A DNA stretch of 64,000 bases from assembly GCA_963643505.1 (NCBI GenBank), contig CAVIKF010000007.1, positions 9,914 to 73,913 on the forward strand, in the 5' to 3' direction. Positions 26,599 to 34,597 of the stretch are shown here, piece after piece. The notes under the pieces were generated by a model. The model was not told where the DNA came from and made no database searches. It saw only the letters and a list, made by a program, of their open reading frames with translations. How positions within the stretch are numbered: the first letter of the stretch is position 1; the number at the start of each line of letters is the position of its first letter. A program made the translations under genes and the position numbers. The DNA comes from CAVEFW01 sp963643505 (GTDB taxonomy: Bacteria > Actinomycetota > Coriobacteriia > Coriobacteriales > Eggerthellaceae).

Positions 26599-27183
26599 GA
26601 GATTCCTTCTTTCTTTGTCGGATTTTTTGTGCACTATGCCAAAGCATGCGCCGCAGAACGCGCACGCCCAAAAATGCAAGTCGCCGGCGAGCGTCGCAGA
26701 AAGGCTTCCGAGCGAACTCTTCGTAACCCAAAGTATAACGCCGCTCCCGCGATTGAACCAGCACGGTCCCCCAGCGGCACCGATATCGACAAAAAGATCG
26801 GACCGTGACGATAGGTTACCTATTGCGCGTGTTCTTATGGGGAGGGCCTACGAGAAGGCGACAACCAAGGAACCTACCCGCAAACCCGAGCAATCCGATA
26901 AGAAAAGCAAGAAGAAAAAGGGGTGGTTCTTCTGATTGTTGGCGTTCGCCATCTCGGCCTTTGCTATGATGAGCCTCGATAGGGCAGATTGAGGGCACCG
27001 CTCTTCTGCGTCCGCGGCGCGCTCCCTCCCCTTATCACATAGCTTGCTTTCGGCATTCAGCATTCTGCGGCATTCGCCATTCTGCAGGGCAGGTAGACAC
27101 GTTTGTGTGTCGATATCCGTTTGCGCCCTGCCTCCCAACGAGAGAGAACTTTTGAGGTTGGGCGTCCAACCAAAGGGGGAATT
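26599..27183. other. 585-bp divergent intergenic region
   Basis: Lies between yedF and the double-cubane operon. It contains a low-confidence Lys-rich short ORF (26837-26935) and an imperfect 17-bp tandem repeat, CATTCAGCATTCTGCGG then CATTCGCCATTCTGCAG (27054-27087). TATGAT near 26965 could be a -10 element. No larger credible gene is seen on either strand. Confidence 0.5.
26837..26935 (+). CDS. Possible 32-residue Lys-rich short ORF
   Basis: ATG 26837 to TGA 26935 would encode a very basic peptide (KPEQSDKKSKKKKGWFF end). The composition looks protein-like and ends in an aromatic patch, but no good ribosome-binding site precedes the ATG and the frame stays open upstream. It may be a chance ORF or a small nucleic acid- or membrane-binding peptide. 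Confidence 0.25.
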   Translation: MGRAYEKATTKEPTRKPEQSDKKSKKKKGWFF

Positions 27184-28458
27184 ATGACTGACCGTCATCC
27201 TATGTGGAAGTCTCTTGGCATGGACCTCGAGGCCCACGATCAACTCTGTGCTGTTTTGCCCACTGCGTTCGGCGACACCTTCCTAAGCCAGGAAAACCGC
27301 CCCGAGGGCATGGCGTTTTGGGACATGGTCATCGCAGACGTTCATGGCATCCGCCCGCAGGAGCTCATCGACGCCCAGGAGGCGGGCAAGAAAGTCGTCG
27401 GTACCTTCTGCGTATACGTGCCCGACGAGGTGGTCATTGCCGCTGGCGGCATCGTCACCGGCCTTTGCGGTGGCTCCCAGTTCTGGGTACCCGACGGAGA
27501 GAAATATCTGCCCAAGGACACCTGCCCCCTCGTGAAGGCCTCCATCGGTGCCCGTTTTGGCAAGACATGCCCCTTCTTCCGCATTGCCGACCTCTTCGTC
27601 GGTGAGACGACCTGCGACGCAAAGAAGAAAGCCTACGAAATCTTGGCGGAGGACGCCCCGACCTACATCATGGACATGCCCCAGATGAAGCGCCCGCAAG
27701 ACGTCGACAAGTGGGCCTGCGAGATCGAACTGTTCAAGACCCGCATGGAAGAACTCACCGGCAACGAGGTCACCGTCGAGAACCTCGCGGAAGCCATCCA
27801 CATCATCAACGAGAAACGTCGCGCCATCCAACGCGTCTACGATGCGCGCAAGAACGCAGACAACATCCCCATCTCCGGCAAGGATGCCCTCGAGATGATC
27901 CAGATCGCCTTCTTCGACGACCCCGAGCGTTGTGCGCTGATGTGCAACAAGCTCGCTGATGAGCTCGATGAGCGTAACGCAAACGGCGTCTCTGTCTTCC
28001 CCGCCGGCACCAAGCGCATCATGATTTCCGGCACCCCCATGGCCATCCCGAACTGGAAGATGCATCATCTCATTGAGACCTGCGGCGGCGCCGTGGTTTG
28101 CGAGGAGGCGTGCACCGGCACCCGCTACTTCGAGGGCCTCGTAGACGAAACGCAAACGACACTTGAGGGCCAGATTCGCGCCATCGCCGAGCGTTACATG
28201 GGCATCAACTGCGCATGCTTCACACCTAACCCCGGACGCGTCGAGGATGTGCTCCGTCTCGCCAAGGAATACAACGTCGACGGCATCATCGATGTGAACC
28301 TCAAGTTCTGCAACCTGTACAACACCGAGAAGCGCACCATCGGCGCCGCAGCAGCCGAAGCGGGCATCCCCTACCTCGCGCTCGAGACCGACTATGATGA
28401 TGCCGATGCAGGTCAACTCCGCACCCGCATCGAGGCCTTCATCGAAATGATGGACTAA
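27184..28458 (+). CDS. Double-cubane-cluster-type anaerobic reductase (HgdB/DUF2229 superfamily), protein 1
   Basis: 424 residues from ATG 27184 (AAAGGGGG upstream). Related to 2-hydroxyacyl-CoA dehydratase component D subunits and to double-cubane-cluster proteins. Conserved Cys occur at VVGTFCVYVP, GLCGGS, KDTCPLVK, GKTCPFF, ETTCDAKKK, the CGGAVVCEEACTGTRY stretch (about 300) and INCACFTPN, in the order expected for a subunit holding an Fe-S double cubane. Such proteins carry out ATP-driven, very low-potential two-electron reductions of small molecules. The next gene encodes the matching activase. Substrate unknown; the selenium neighbourhood suggests a Se or S compound (inference). Confidence 0.8.
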   Translation: MTDRHPMWKSLGMDLEAHDQLCAVLPTAFGDTFLSQENRPEGMAFWDMVIADVHGIRPQELIDAQEAGKKVVGTFCVYVPDEVVIAAGGIVTGLCGGSQFWVPDGEKYLPKDTCPLVKASIGARFGKTCPFFRIADLFVGETTCDAKKKAYEILAEDAPTYIMDMPQMKRPQDVDKWACEIELFKTRMEELTGNEVTVENLAEAIHIINEKRRAIQRVYDARKNADNIPISGKDALEMIQIAFFDDPERCALMCNKLADELDERNANGVSVFPAGTKRIMISGTPMAIPNWKMHHLIETCGGAVVCEEACTGTRYFEGLVDETQTTLEGQIRAIAERYMGINCACFTPNPGRVEDVLRLAKEYNVDGIIDVNLKFCNLYNTEKRTIGAAAAEAGIPYLALETDYDDADAGQLRTRIEAFIEMMD

Positions 28459-28468
28459 GGATGGACCC

Positions 28469-29527
28469 ATGGCATACCGTGTGGGAATAGATATCGGATC
28501 CACTGCCACCAAGGCGTGCGTGCTTAACGGCGACGAGGTCGCGTACACCCTCGTGATACCCACGGGCTACAGCAGCGTCGATGCCGGCAATCGCGTCCTT
28601 GAGAACCTGGACGCCCATGGATATCCTCACGCGGAATGCTGCTACGCAGCGACAGGGTACGGTCGTGTGGCCGTACCCTTCGCTGAGAAGACGATCACCG
28701 AGATCACCTGTCATGGCAAGGGTGCCGCCCGCCTGTTCGGCAGTGATTGCGTCGTCGTAGACATCGGCGGCCAAGACACCAAGTCAATCGTCTTGAGAAA
28801 CGGCAAAGTTGCCGACTTCCGCATGAACGACAAGTGCAGCGCCGGCACGGGCAAGTTCTTAGAGATCATGGCGAACCGACTCGGCCTCACCCAAACCCAG
28901 CTGACCGACCTTGCCAAGGACGGCAAGCCCACCAGCATCTCAAGCATGTGCACCGTGTTTGCCGAGTCCGAGGTCATCAGCCTCATCGGTCAAGGAGCCC
29001 CGCGCGAGGACATCTGCCGGGGCATCGTGGACTCCGTCGTCAAAAAGGTCGCCCCCCTCGTTCCCAAGTCCCCTAACGACGAGTACGTCCTGACGGGCGG
29101 CCTTTGTGAGAACGACTATGTCGTCGAGCGCCTCGCCAAGCAACTCAATGGGCACGTGAAGACATGTCCCATGGCGCGCTTTGCCGGCGCATTGGGGGCG
29201 GCACTCAGTTTGCCGATCGACTGCGTCCCGACACATACCGACACAAAACCCAAGGTCGAGAGAGCAACCAAGACCTCATCCGCGCGAACGGAGAAGCCCA
29301 AGCCCGACACCGTCGTGTTCACTTTCGACACAACCACCGACTCGATTGCCTTCGAGAAAACATGCCGTGAGGCGGGTCTTCCCGAGCGACTCGCACCTCT
29401 TCCCAGCACGATCTCGGCCGGATGCGGATACGCATGGGTTGCACCGATCGCATCAAGACAGGACATAGAATCCACAGCCCAAACCGCCGGCGCTACCTAC
29501 AGCGGCGTATACGAAGTTGTCCTGTAG
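28469..29527 (+). CDS. Activase ATPase fused to a C-terminal Se/S-carrier-like (DUF3343) domain
   Basis: 352 residues. Residues 1-250 are a complete BadF/HgdC-type activase: GIDIGSTATKACVL, VVDIGGQDTKSIVL, the cluster-binding KCSAGTGKFLEIM and SMCTVFAESEVISL Cys, and VLTGGLCENDYVVERL. After a Lys/Thr/Ser linker (about 253-277) a DUF3343 domain follows (VVFTFDTTTDSIAFEKTC ... ISAGCGYAW), with the single conserved Cys near 325. The activase hydrolyses ATP to push electrons into its partner reductase. Fusion to a putative Se/S carrier ties the reductase to chalcogen chemistry. It starts 10 bp after reductase 1 and ends 20 bp before reductase 2. Confidence 0.85.
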   Translation: MAYRVGIDIGSTATKACVLNGDEVAYTLVIPTGYSSVDAGNRVLENLDAHGYPHAECCYAATGYGRVAVPFAEKTITEITCHGKGAARLFGSDCVVVDIGGQDTKSIVLRNGKVADFRMNDKCSAGTGKFLEIMANRLGLTQTQLTDLAKDGKPTSISSMCTVFAESEVISLIGQGAPREDICRGIVDSVVKKVAPLVPKSPNDEYVLTGGLCENDYVVERLAKQLNGHVKTCPMARFAGALGAALSLPIDCVPTHTDTKPKVERATKTSSARTEKPKPDTVVFTFDTTTDSIAFEKTCREAGLPERLAPLPSTISAGCGYAWVAPIASRQDIESTAQTAGATYSGVYEVVL

Positions 29528-29547
29528 AAGCAACGAAAGGAATCACC

Positions 29548-30696
29548 GTGACAGATCTACCCTCCAATTACGAGGAGTTCGCCGATGCCCGCAAGGGCGC
29601 GTTTATGAAAGTCAAGAGCTTCAAGGAGAGCGGCGGCAAGATGGTCGGCATCCTGTGCAGCTACACCCCCTGCGAACTCATCGAGGCCGCAGGTGCTGTG
29701 GCAATCGGCCTTTGCGGCACAAACAACGAGACCATACCCGACGCCGAGAAGGTTTTGCCGAAAAACCTTTGCCCCCTCATCAAGGGAACCTATGGCTTTG
29801 CCTATACACAGAAGTGCCCTTTCACGTACTACTCCGATTTCATCGTCGGCGAGACGACGTGCGACGGTAAAAAGAAGATGTACGAGCTGCTCAACGACCT
29901 CAAAGAGACCTACGTCATGCAACTTCCCCAAACCCAGGGCCGTCCCTATGCCAAGGACATCTGGCGAAGCGAACTCGACCTGTTGAAAGAGAAGCTTGAG
30001 GACACCTACGACATCACCATCACCGAGGACGATCTGCGCGAGGCCACTCGCAACCGCAACGTCTTGCGCGACAACATCTTGGAGATGTTCGACATGCAGA
30101 CGGCAGAGCCTCCGATGATGAAGGGCGTGGACCTCATGGCCACCATGGCCGCCGGTACCTTCAGCTTCAACATCAAGGACTACGCTGCGAGCATCAAGGC
30201 CAAGGTAGACGCAGCCAAGGCATCCTACGAAGCCGGCGAGCGTCCCGTCCCCGCCAACGCCAAGCGCATTCTTTTGACCGGTTGTCCCAGCACCGGAGTC
30301 ATGGGCAAGGTGGGCACGTCCATCGAGAACAACGGTGGCGTCATCGTGTGTCTCGACGACTGCTCCGGCCCCCGCACCCAGGCCACGAAGATCGACCCCG
30401 ACGCGGAAGACATCATGCAAGCCATAGCCGACCGCTACCTCGCCATCAACTGCAGCGTCATGACCCCCAATGACAACCGCCGCAAGAACACCATCGAGAT
30501 GTGCGAGAAATACAAGGTCGACGGCGTCATCGACATCATCTTGACCGCATGCCACACCTTCAACGTCGAAGCTGAGCTCATGCGTCAAGACATGGAGGCA
30601 ATCGGGATGCCTTACATGAAGATTGAGACCGATTACGACCCCAATGACCAAGGCCAAATCGACACCCGTATCGCCGCGTTCATTGAGATGCTGTAA
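29548..30696 (+). CDS. Double-cubane-cluster-type anaerobic reductase, protein 2
   Basis: 382 residues from GTG 29548 (GAAAGGAA upstream). Homologous to the gene two positions upstream over its whole length, and shorter by about 40 residues mainly at the N-terminus. The same Cys set is present: VGILCSYTPCEL, GLCGTN, KNLCPLIK, TQKCPFTY, ETTCDGKKK, CLDDCSGPRT and INCSVMTP. Two different copies around one activase could form a heterodimeric reductase, as alpha and beta do in 2-hydroxyacyl-CoA dehydratases, or two alternative partners. A perfect terminator follows 8 bp after the stop. Confidence 0.8.
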   Translation: MTDLPSNYEEFADARKGAFMKVKSFKESGGKMVGILCSYTPCELIEAAGAVAIGLCGTNNETIPDAEKVLPKNLCPLIKGTYGFAYTQKCPFTYYSDFIVGETTCDGKKKMYELLNDLKETYVMQLPQTQGRPYAKDIWRSELDLLKEKLEDTYDITITEDDLREATRNRNVLRDNILEMFDMQTAEPPMMKGVDLMATMAAGTFSFNIKDYAASIKAKVDAAKASYEAGERPVPANAKRILLTGCPSTGVMGKVGTSIENNGGVIVCLDDCSGPRTQATKIDPDAEDIMQAIADRYLAINCSVMTPNDNRRKNTIEMCEKYKVDGVIDIILTACHTFNVEAELMRQDMEAIGMPYMKIETDYDPNDQGQIDTRIAAFIEML

Positions 30697-30703
30697 ACAA
30701 ATC

Positions 30704-30739
30704 GGGCCGACGCTCCGACACACTAAACAGCGTCGGCCC
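30704..30739 (+). terminator. Terminator/attenuator between reductase 2 and the small carrier gene
   Basis: Perfect 10-bp stem GGGCCGACGC / GCGTCGGCCC with a 16-nt loop, followed by ACATTTTG. The next gene starts 17 bp further on the same strand, so partial read-through is likely. Confidence 0.75.
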
Positions 30740-30755
30740 ACATTTTGAGGTTGTT

Positions 30756-31019
30756 GTGGCTGAGAAGGCGTACTACATACTCGTTGAGGGAAGCACCGAA
30801 GGCATGGCCCTTTACGCCGCGTTGCGCGGTGCGGGATGTACGTGTCGCATAAGTCCAGTCCCCCGCGGTCTTCAGGCATGTTGTGGCATGGCCCTTCTCG
30901 TCACGCCCGAGCACATCGATGACGTGCGTCAGGCCTTGGAACAACCGGGCATGCCCGGCTTTGTCAAGATCGTCGAGCTCGAGAACCAGATCAACCCGAA
31001 AAGGGACGTCTATTGCTAG
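30756..31019 (+). CDS. Putative Se/S carrier-like protein (DUF3343), Cys-rich
   Basis: 87 residues from GTG 30756 (GAGG upstream). DUF3343 pattern with YYILVEGSTEGMALYAALRGAG, then PVPRGLQACCGMALLV, where the conserved carrier Cys is doubled to CCG. Further Cys occur at GCTCR and at the very C-terminus (DVYC). A Cys-ended tail on a carrier of this size is unusual. Third DUF3343 domain of the region and the last gene of the reductase-activase-reductase set, separated from it by an attenuating hairpin, which would give a different dose of carrier. Confidence 0.78.
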   Translation: MAEKAYYILVEGSTEGMALYAALRGAGCTCRISPVPRGLQACCGMALLVTPEHIDDVRQALEQPGMPGFVKIVELENQINPKRDVYC

Positions 31020-31070
31020 ACGCCCCAACGCAAGTGTCCTGTTACACGAAAGACTACCTGTCCGCAAAGA

Positions 31071-31904
31071 CTACTTGTCCGCCTTCAACCACTTGTCGCT
31101 GATGTAACCCGTCAAGTCCCCCTTGAACCATTTCGCAGTCAACTCAGACAAGGAACCATCCTCAAGCATGATCTTGATGACCTTGTTCAAGGAGTCACGG
31201 AGGTCCTTGTTGGACGAAAGGGTGAACCACGTGATGTTGCTTCCGCCGATTGCCTCGCTTAGCGTCTTGAGTTGGATATTTTGGGTACGCTGAACATCCA
31301 ATATGTTGATGATCGTGTCGGCATATGCCGAGATGGTCCCTTGCGCGCAATCCTTGCCTGCATCCGCAGCCACACTATAGTCCTTAACGTTCCACCCGTA
31401 ATTTGTGGCTATGCCCCCCAAAGTCGCTTGGGTAGCCTGTCCTGCAACGACGCCGACAACACCTCCGCGCAACTCCTCGAGTTTCTCCACGTTGCTATCG
31501 GATTTGACCGCAACGACCTGCGCATCAGCGAACAGGGGGTCACAAGCAAGATAGAGCTTGAGGCGCTTCTCGGTGATGGAGAAACCGTTGGCGGCAACAT
31601 CGGCCTTGCCCGATATGAGATCGGAGAGGGCAGCGTCGCTTGAGCCTGAGTCCACCGTCTCGATGGTCCACCCCGTGATCTCTCCGACACGACTCCAAAG
31701 ATCCGCGCACAAGCCCGTCCACGTGCCGTTGGAATCGATAAAGGAGTAGGGTTCGCCTTCTCCGCCCGTAGATACGCGAACCGTACGGGTACCGTACTCG
31801 CCCGACTTCTTTGAGGCGGATCCAGAGCACCCAGAAAGCGATGCGACGCCCACGCAGGAAACGGCGGCGGCACCGATAAAGCTCAGAAAATCTCTTCTAT
31901 ACAT
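31071..31904 (-). CDS. Orphan solute-binding lipoprotein (amino-acid type, SBP family 3)
   Basis: 277 residues from ATG 31904 (GGGAA upstream). Lipoprotein signal with basic MYRRDF, hydrophobic core and lipobox LSGC near residue 26. The mature part matches polar amino-acid binding proteins: EGEPYSFIDSNGTWTGLCADL, GKADVAANGFSITEKR, GGVVGVVAGQATQATL. No permease or ATPase gene lies nearby. Its place between selenium genes makes a cystine-like or selenocompound ligand worth testing, but sequence alone does not show this. Confidence 0.82.
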   Translation of the reverse strand: MYRRDFLSFIGAAAVSCVGVASLSGCSGSASKKSGEYGTRTVRVSTGGEGEPYSFIDSNGTWTGLCADLWSRVGEITGWTIETVDSGSSDAALSDLISGKADVAANGFSITEKRLKLYLACDPLFADAQVVAVKSDSNVEKLEELRGGVVGVVAGQATQATLGGIATNYGWNVKDYSVAADAGKDCAQGTISAYADTIINILDVQRTQNIQLKTLSEAIGGSNITWFTLSSNKDLRDSLNKVIKIMLEDGSLSELTAKWFKGDLTGYISDKWLKADK

Positions 31905-32094
31905 GCGCGCTTCCCTTCGGGTTAGACACGAGCAAGCAACTCGCTTTATGACATTGTCGAAAACACACGATGATTCTATTACGCTTGCCCTTGGCCCCTT
32001 GTGAAAAACCTCAAAACGGCAAAAACCCGAAGTCGAAAACAAATGAGACAAGCGTGGTACCATGAGTTTAAAAACGTACACCCTAGGAGCCCCA

Positions 32095-33237
32095 GTGATA
32101 TATTTCGACAACGCTGCGACCACCAAGCAAAAGCCGCCCGAGGTGGGAGATGCGGTCCTTCGCGCCCTGTCCGAGTTCGGTAATGTCGGTCGCGGCGTCC
32201 ACGAATCTTCCCTGGACGCTGGCATGACGGTCTATGAGGTACGCGATGCCGTCGCGAACCTGCTCGGCGCTCCCGATGCAAGCCGCGTCTCCTTCACGAG
32301 CAACGTGACCGAGTCCCTCAACATCGCCTTGTTTGGCCTTCTCAGCAACGGCGACCACGCCATCACCACGGCGGCAAGCCACAACTCGGTCCTTCGCCCC
32401 CTCTACAAAATGGAGAAGGAACGCGGCGTGGAGCTGGCCATCGTTCCTATCGGCAAAGATGCCACCCTCGACCTCGATGCCTTCGAAGCGGCGTTCAAAC
32501 CAAACACCCGCCTCGTCGCCGTCACCCACGCGTCTAATCTAACCGGCGACGTATACGACGTTGAGCGCATGGCAAGCATCACCCACGAACATGGTGCCCT
32601 GTTCGTGTTAGACGCCGCACAGACTGCCGGCGTCGTGCCCATCGACATGGGCAAACAGGGCTTCGACGTCGTTTGCATCACGGGACACAAGGGACTGTAT
32701 GGCCCCCAGGGAACGGGTGCTTTGGCCTTGGCGAGCAATGTGGAGATTGAACCTTTCAAAGTCGGCGGCTCCGGTGTTCACAGCTACGACAAGGAACATC
32801 CCCGATTCATGCCCGAATGCCTTGAGGCGGGCACGCTCAACGGACACGGAATCGCGGGTCTTGGGGCAGGGATATCCTTTGTCGAGCGTACCGGGATCAA
32901 AACGATCGCCGCACACGAGGCCAAGCTCGTGAACCGTCTCGAAACAGGTTTGTCAGAAATTCCCAACCTGCGCATCCTCGGCGGGCAAGGCGGCTGCGAA
33001 CGTACTGGCATCGTAGCGTTCAACATAGGAGACACAGACGCGGGACTCATCAGCGACGCCCTTGAGAACACCTACCATATCTCCACTCGCGCAGGCGCCC
33101 ATTGCGCACCGTTGATGCACAAGGCGTTGGGAACCGAACACCAAGGCGCGGTACGCATGAGCCTTGGATGGTTCAACACCGCCGAGGAAGTGGACGAGGC
33201 GATCGCTGCAGTGAGAGAGATAGCCTCGAGGCTATAA
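32095..33237 (+). CDS. Class V aminotransferase / cysteine desulfurase (EF2568-type, CsdB-like)
   Basis: 380 residues from GTG 32095, chosen because TAGGAG precedes it and it gives the usual VIYFDNAATT N-terminus; an ATG at 32062 lacks a ribosome-binding site. The PLP lysine is in CITGHKGLYGPQGTG (about 193), the His stacking on PLP is in TAASHNSVLRP, and the mobile catalytic Cys is in TRAGAHCAPLMHKALG (about 340). This subfamily is known from selenium-dependent molybdenum hydroxylase clusters, where it may supply Se or S for a labile cofactor. Its 3' end overlaps the convergent glycosyltransferase by 6 bp. Confidence 0.87.
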   Translation: MIYFDNAATTKQKPPEVGDAVLRALSEFGNVGRGVHESSLDAGMTVYEVRDAVANLLGAPDASRVSFTSNVTESLNIALFGLLSNGDHAITTAASHNSVLRPLYKMEKERGVELAIVPIGKDATLDLDAFEAAFKPNTRLVAVTHASNLTGDVYDVERMASITHEHGALFVLDAAQTAGVVPIDMGKQGFDVVCITGHKGLYGPQGTGALALASNVEIEPFKVGGSGVHSYDKEHPRFMPECLEAGTLNGHGIAGLGAGISFVERTGIKTIAAHEAKLVNRLETGLSEIPNLRILGGQGGCERTGIVAFNIGDTDAGLISDALENTYHISTRAGAHCAPLMHKALGTEHQGAVRMSLGWFNTAEEVDEAIAAVREIASRL

Positions 33238-34434
33238 CGAATAACCGAGAAATCCCATCAAGCGCCTGACGAGGGAATCCCAGGTCAAGCCTGTCATATC
33301 GCAAGCTACAGACTCCGCATGAAGAGAATCCTCTAAAGCTTTCGCAAGACGACGCTCAAACGCAGGTTGCTCTCTGCCACATGTCTCATCAGAAAAGGCT
33401 CCCTCGGGCAATGCGACATATCGAATAGGGGCGACTTTAAGACGGTCCTCCATCCAGGAGCGAACCCCCGGCCAATCGCAACACACCACCTTGCACCCAC
33501 AGGCTAAAGCCTCAATGGTGACAAGAGGCAACCCCTCATGGAAGCTTGGCAAGACAAACGTGTCGGCTCTTTGGTATTCTCCGACCAGGTCTTCCCTCGA
33601 TATACGCCCGAGAAAGCGCACGGGATGTGGGCTCAAATCGGAGAGACGTCTGATCTGTTCATACTCCGAGGCATCGCCAGCCCCACCGACACAACGAATC
33701 TCGACTGAACCAGGCTCAACCTCAAGGTATCGGAGGGCGCGCATTAAACTCGCAACACCCTTGGCGTAGGAAATCTTGCCCGCGTAGACGATGCGCTTCG
33801 GGTTGTCGCAACGTGCGACCTCGTCGTTTCGGGAAAACACCTCGGCGTCGTACCCCGAACCAACAACGTCGACGAGCTCCCCTTCGACACCGAACCTATC
33901 GACAATGGTCTGTTTTTGGGCCTCGTGAAGCGCCAGTATGCGATCGAGCCGGGGAATCGCTTGCATGATGCGCTCAACCTGGAACGGGTTGGTCTCAAGT
34001 TGGCGCAGACAGGTGGCATGGCAGATTCCCACCACGGGCACATCCTCGACGCGCTCCCGCACGATCGCCGTCAGGAAATAGAGATGGTTGCATATAACCA
34101 AATCGGGCTTGAACTCCTGATATGCCTTGTCCACCACATTCGAGAACGCTTCCTCGAACCGAGAGGCCATCTCCGGTGTCAAATCACGATATCGTGTAGC
34201 CTTATACGGCATCACGTCAGACATGCCACAGACCGAAAACGGCAGTTGTTCCGTCTCAAAACGGACCGGAAACATCTGCACGCCTGGGGCGATTTTGAAC
34301 TCCTCCGTACTTGCGATACCGCAAATCACTGCCTGCTCATGGCTCGCGCGATCGAAGGCGGACACCATCTGCGACAAATAGATGCCGCTTCCCGTGCAAT
34401 CTGGCTTTTGAGCGCTCACATGGAGAATCCTCAC
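33232..34434 (-). CDS. Glycosyltransferase family 4 protein
   Basis: 400 residues from GTG 34434 (AAAGG upstream), which gives the usual VRILHVSAQ start; the frame is open for 164 more codons without support. GT-B fold: an N-terminal acceptor domain with GSGIYLSQMV, and a C-terminal donor domain with IVYAGKISYAKGVASLMRALR (about 212), LGRISREDLVGEYQRADTFVLPSFHEGLPLVTIEALACGCKVV (about 275-320), whose E-x7-E pattern is the GT4 signature. Sugar and acceptor unknown. It interrupts the selenium genes on the opposite strand and has no evident link to them. Confidence 0.87.
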   Translation of the reverse strand: MRILHVSAQKPDCTGSGIYLSQMVSAFDRASHEQAVICGIASTEEFKIAPGVQMFPVRFETEQLPFSVCGMSDVMPYKATRYRDLTPEMASRFEEAFSNVVDKAYQEFKPDLVICNHLYFLTAIVRERVEDVPVVGICHATCLRQLETNPFQVERIMQAIPRLDRILALHEAQKQTIVDRFGVEGELVDVVGSGYDAEVFSRNDEVARCDNPKRIVYAGKISYAKGVASLMRALRYLEVEPGSVEIRCVGGAGDASEYEQIRRLSDLSPHPVRFLGRISREDLVGEYQRADTFVLPSFHEGLPLVTIEALACGCKVVCCDWPGVRSWMEDRLKVAPIRYVALPEGAFSDETCGREQPAFERRLAKALEDSLHAESVACDMTGLTWDSLVRRLMGFLGYSL

Positions 34435-34597
34435 GGATATGCCTTTCCCCGTCTTGGACGATGTCGAGGAAAGTCTAGCATTTCCCCCTGCCGAATAATG
34501 GGGCCGCCAAGACATGACCCCGATAGACGAGATCTGGACAACATCATTTCGGATAGAATGGCAAGAGCACCAATTCATAAGAACCACAGGAGAGACC

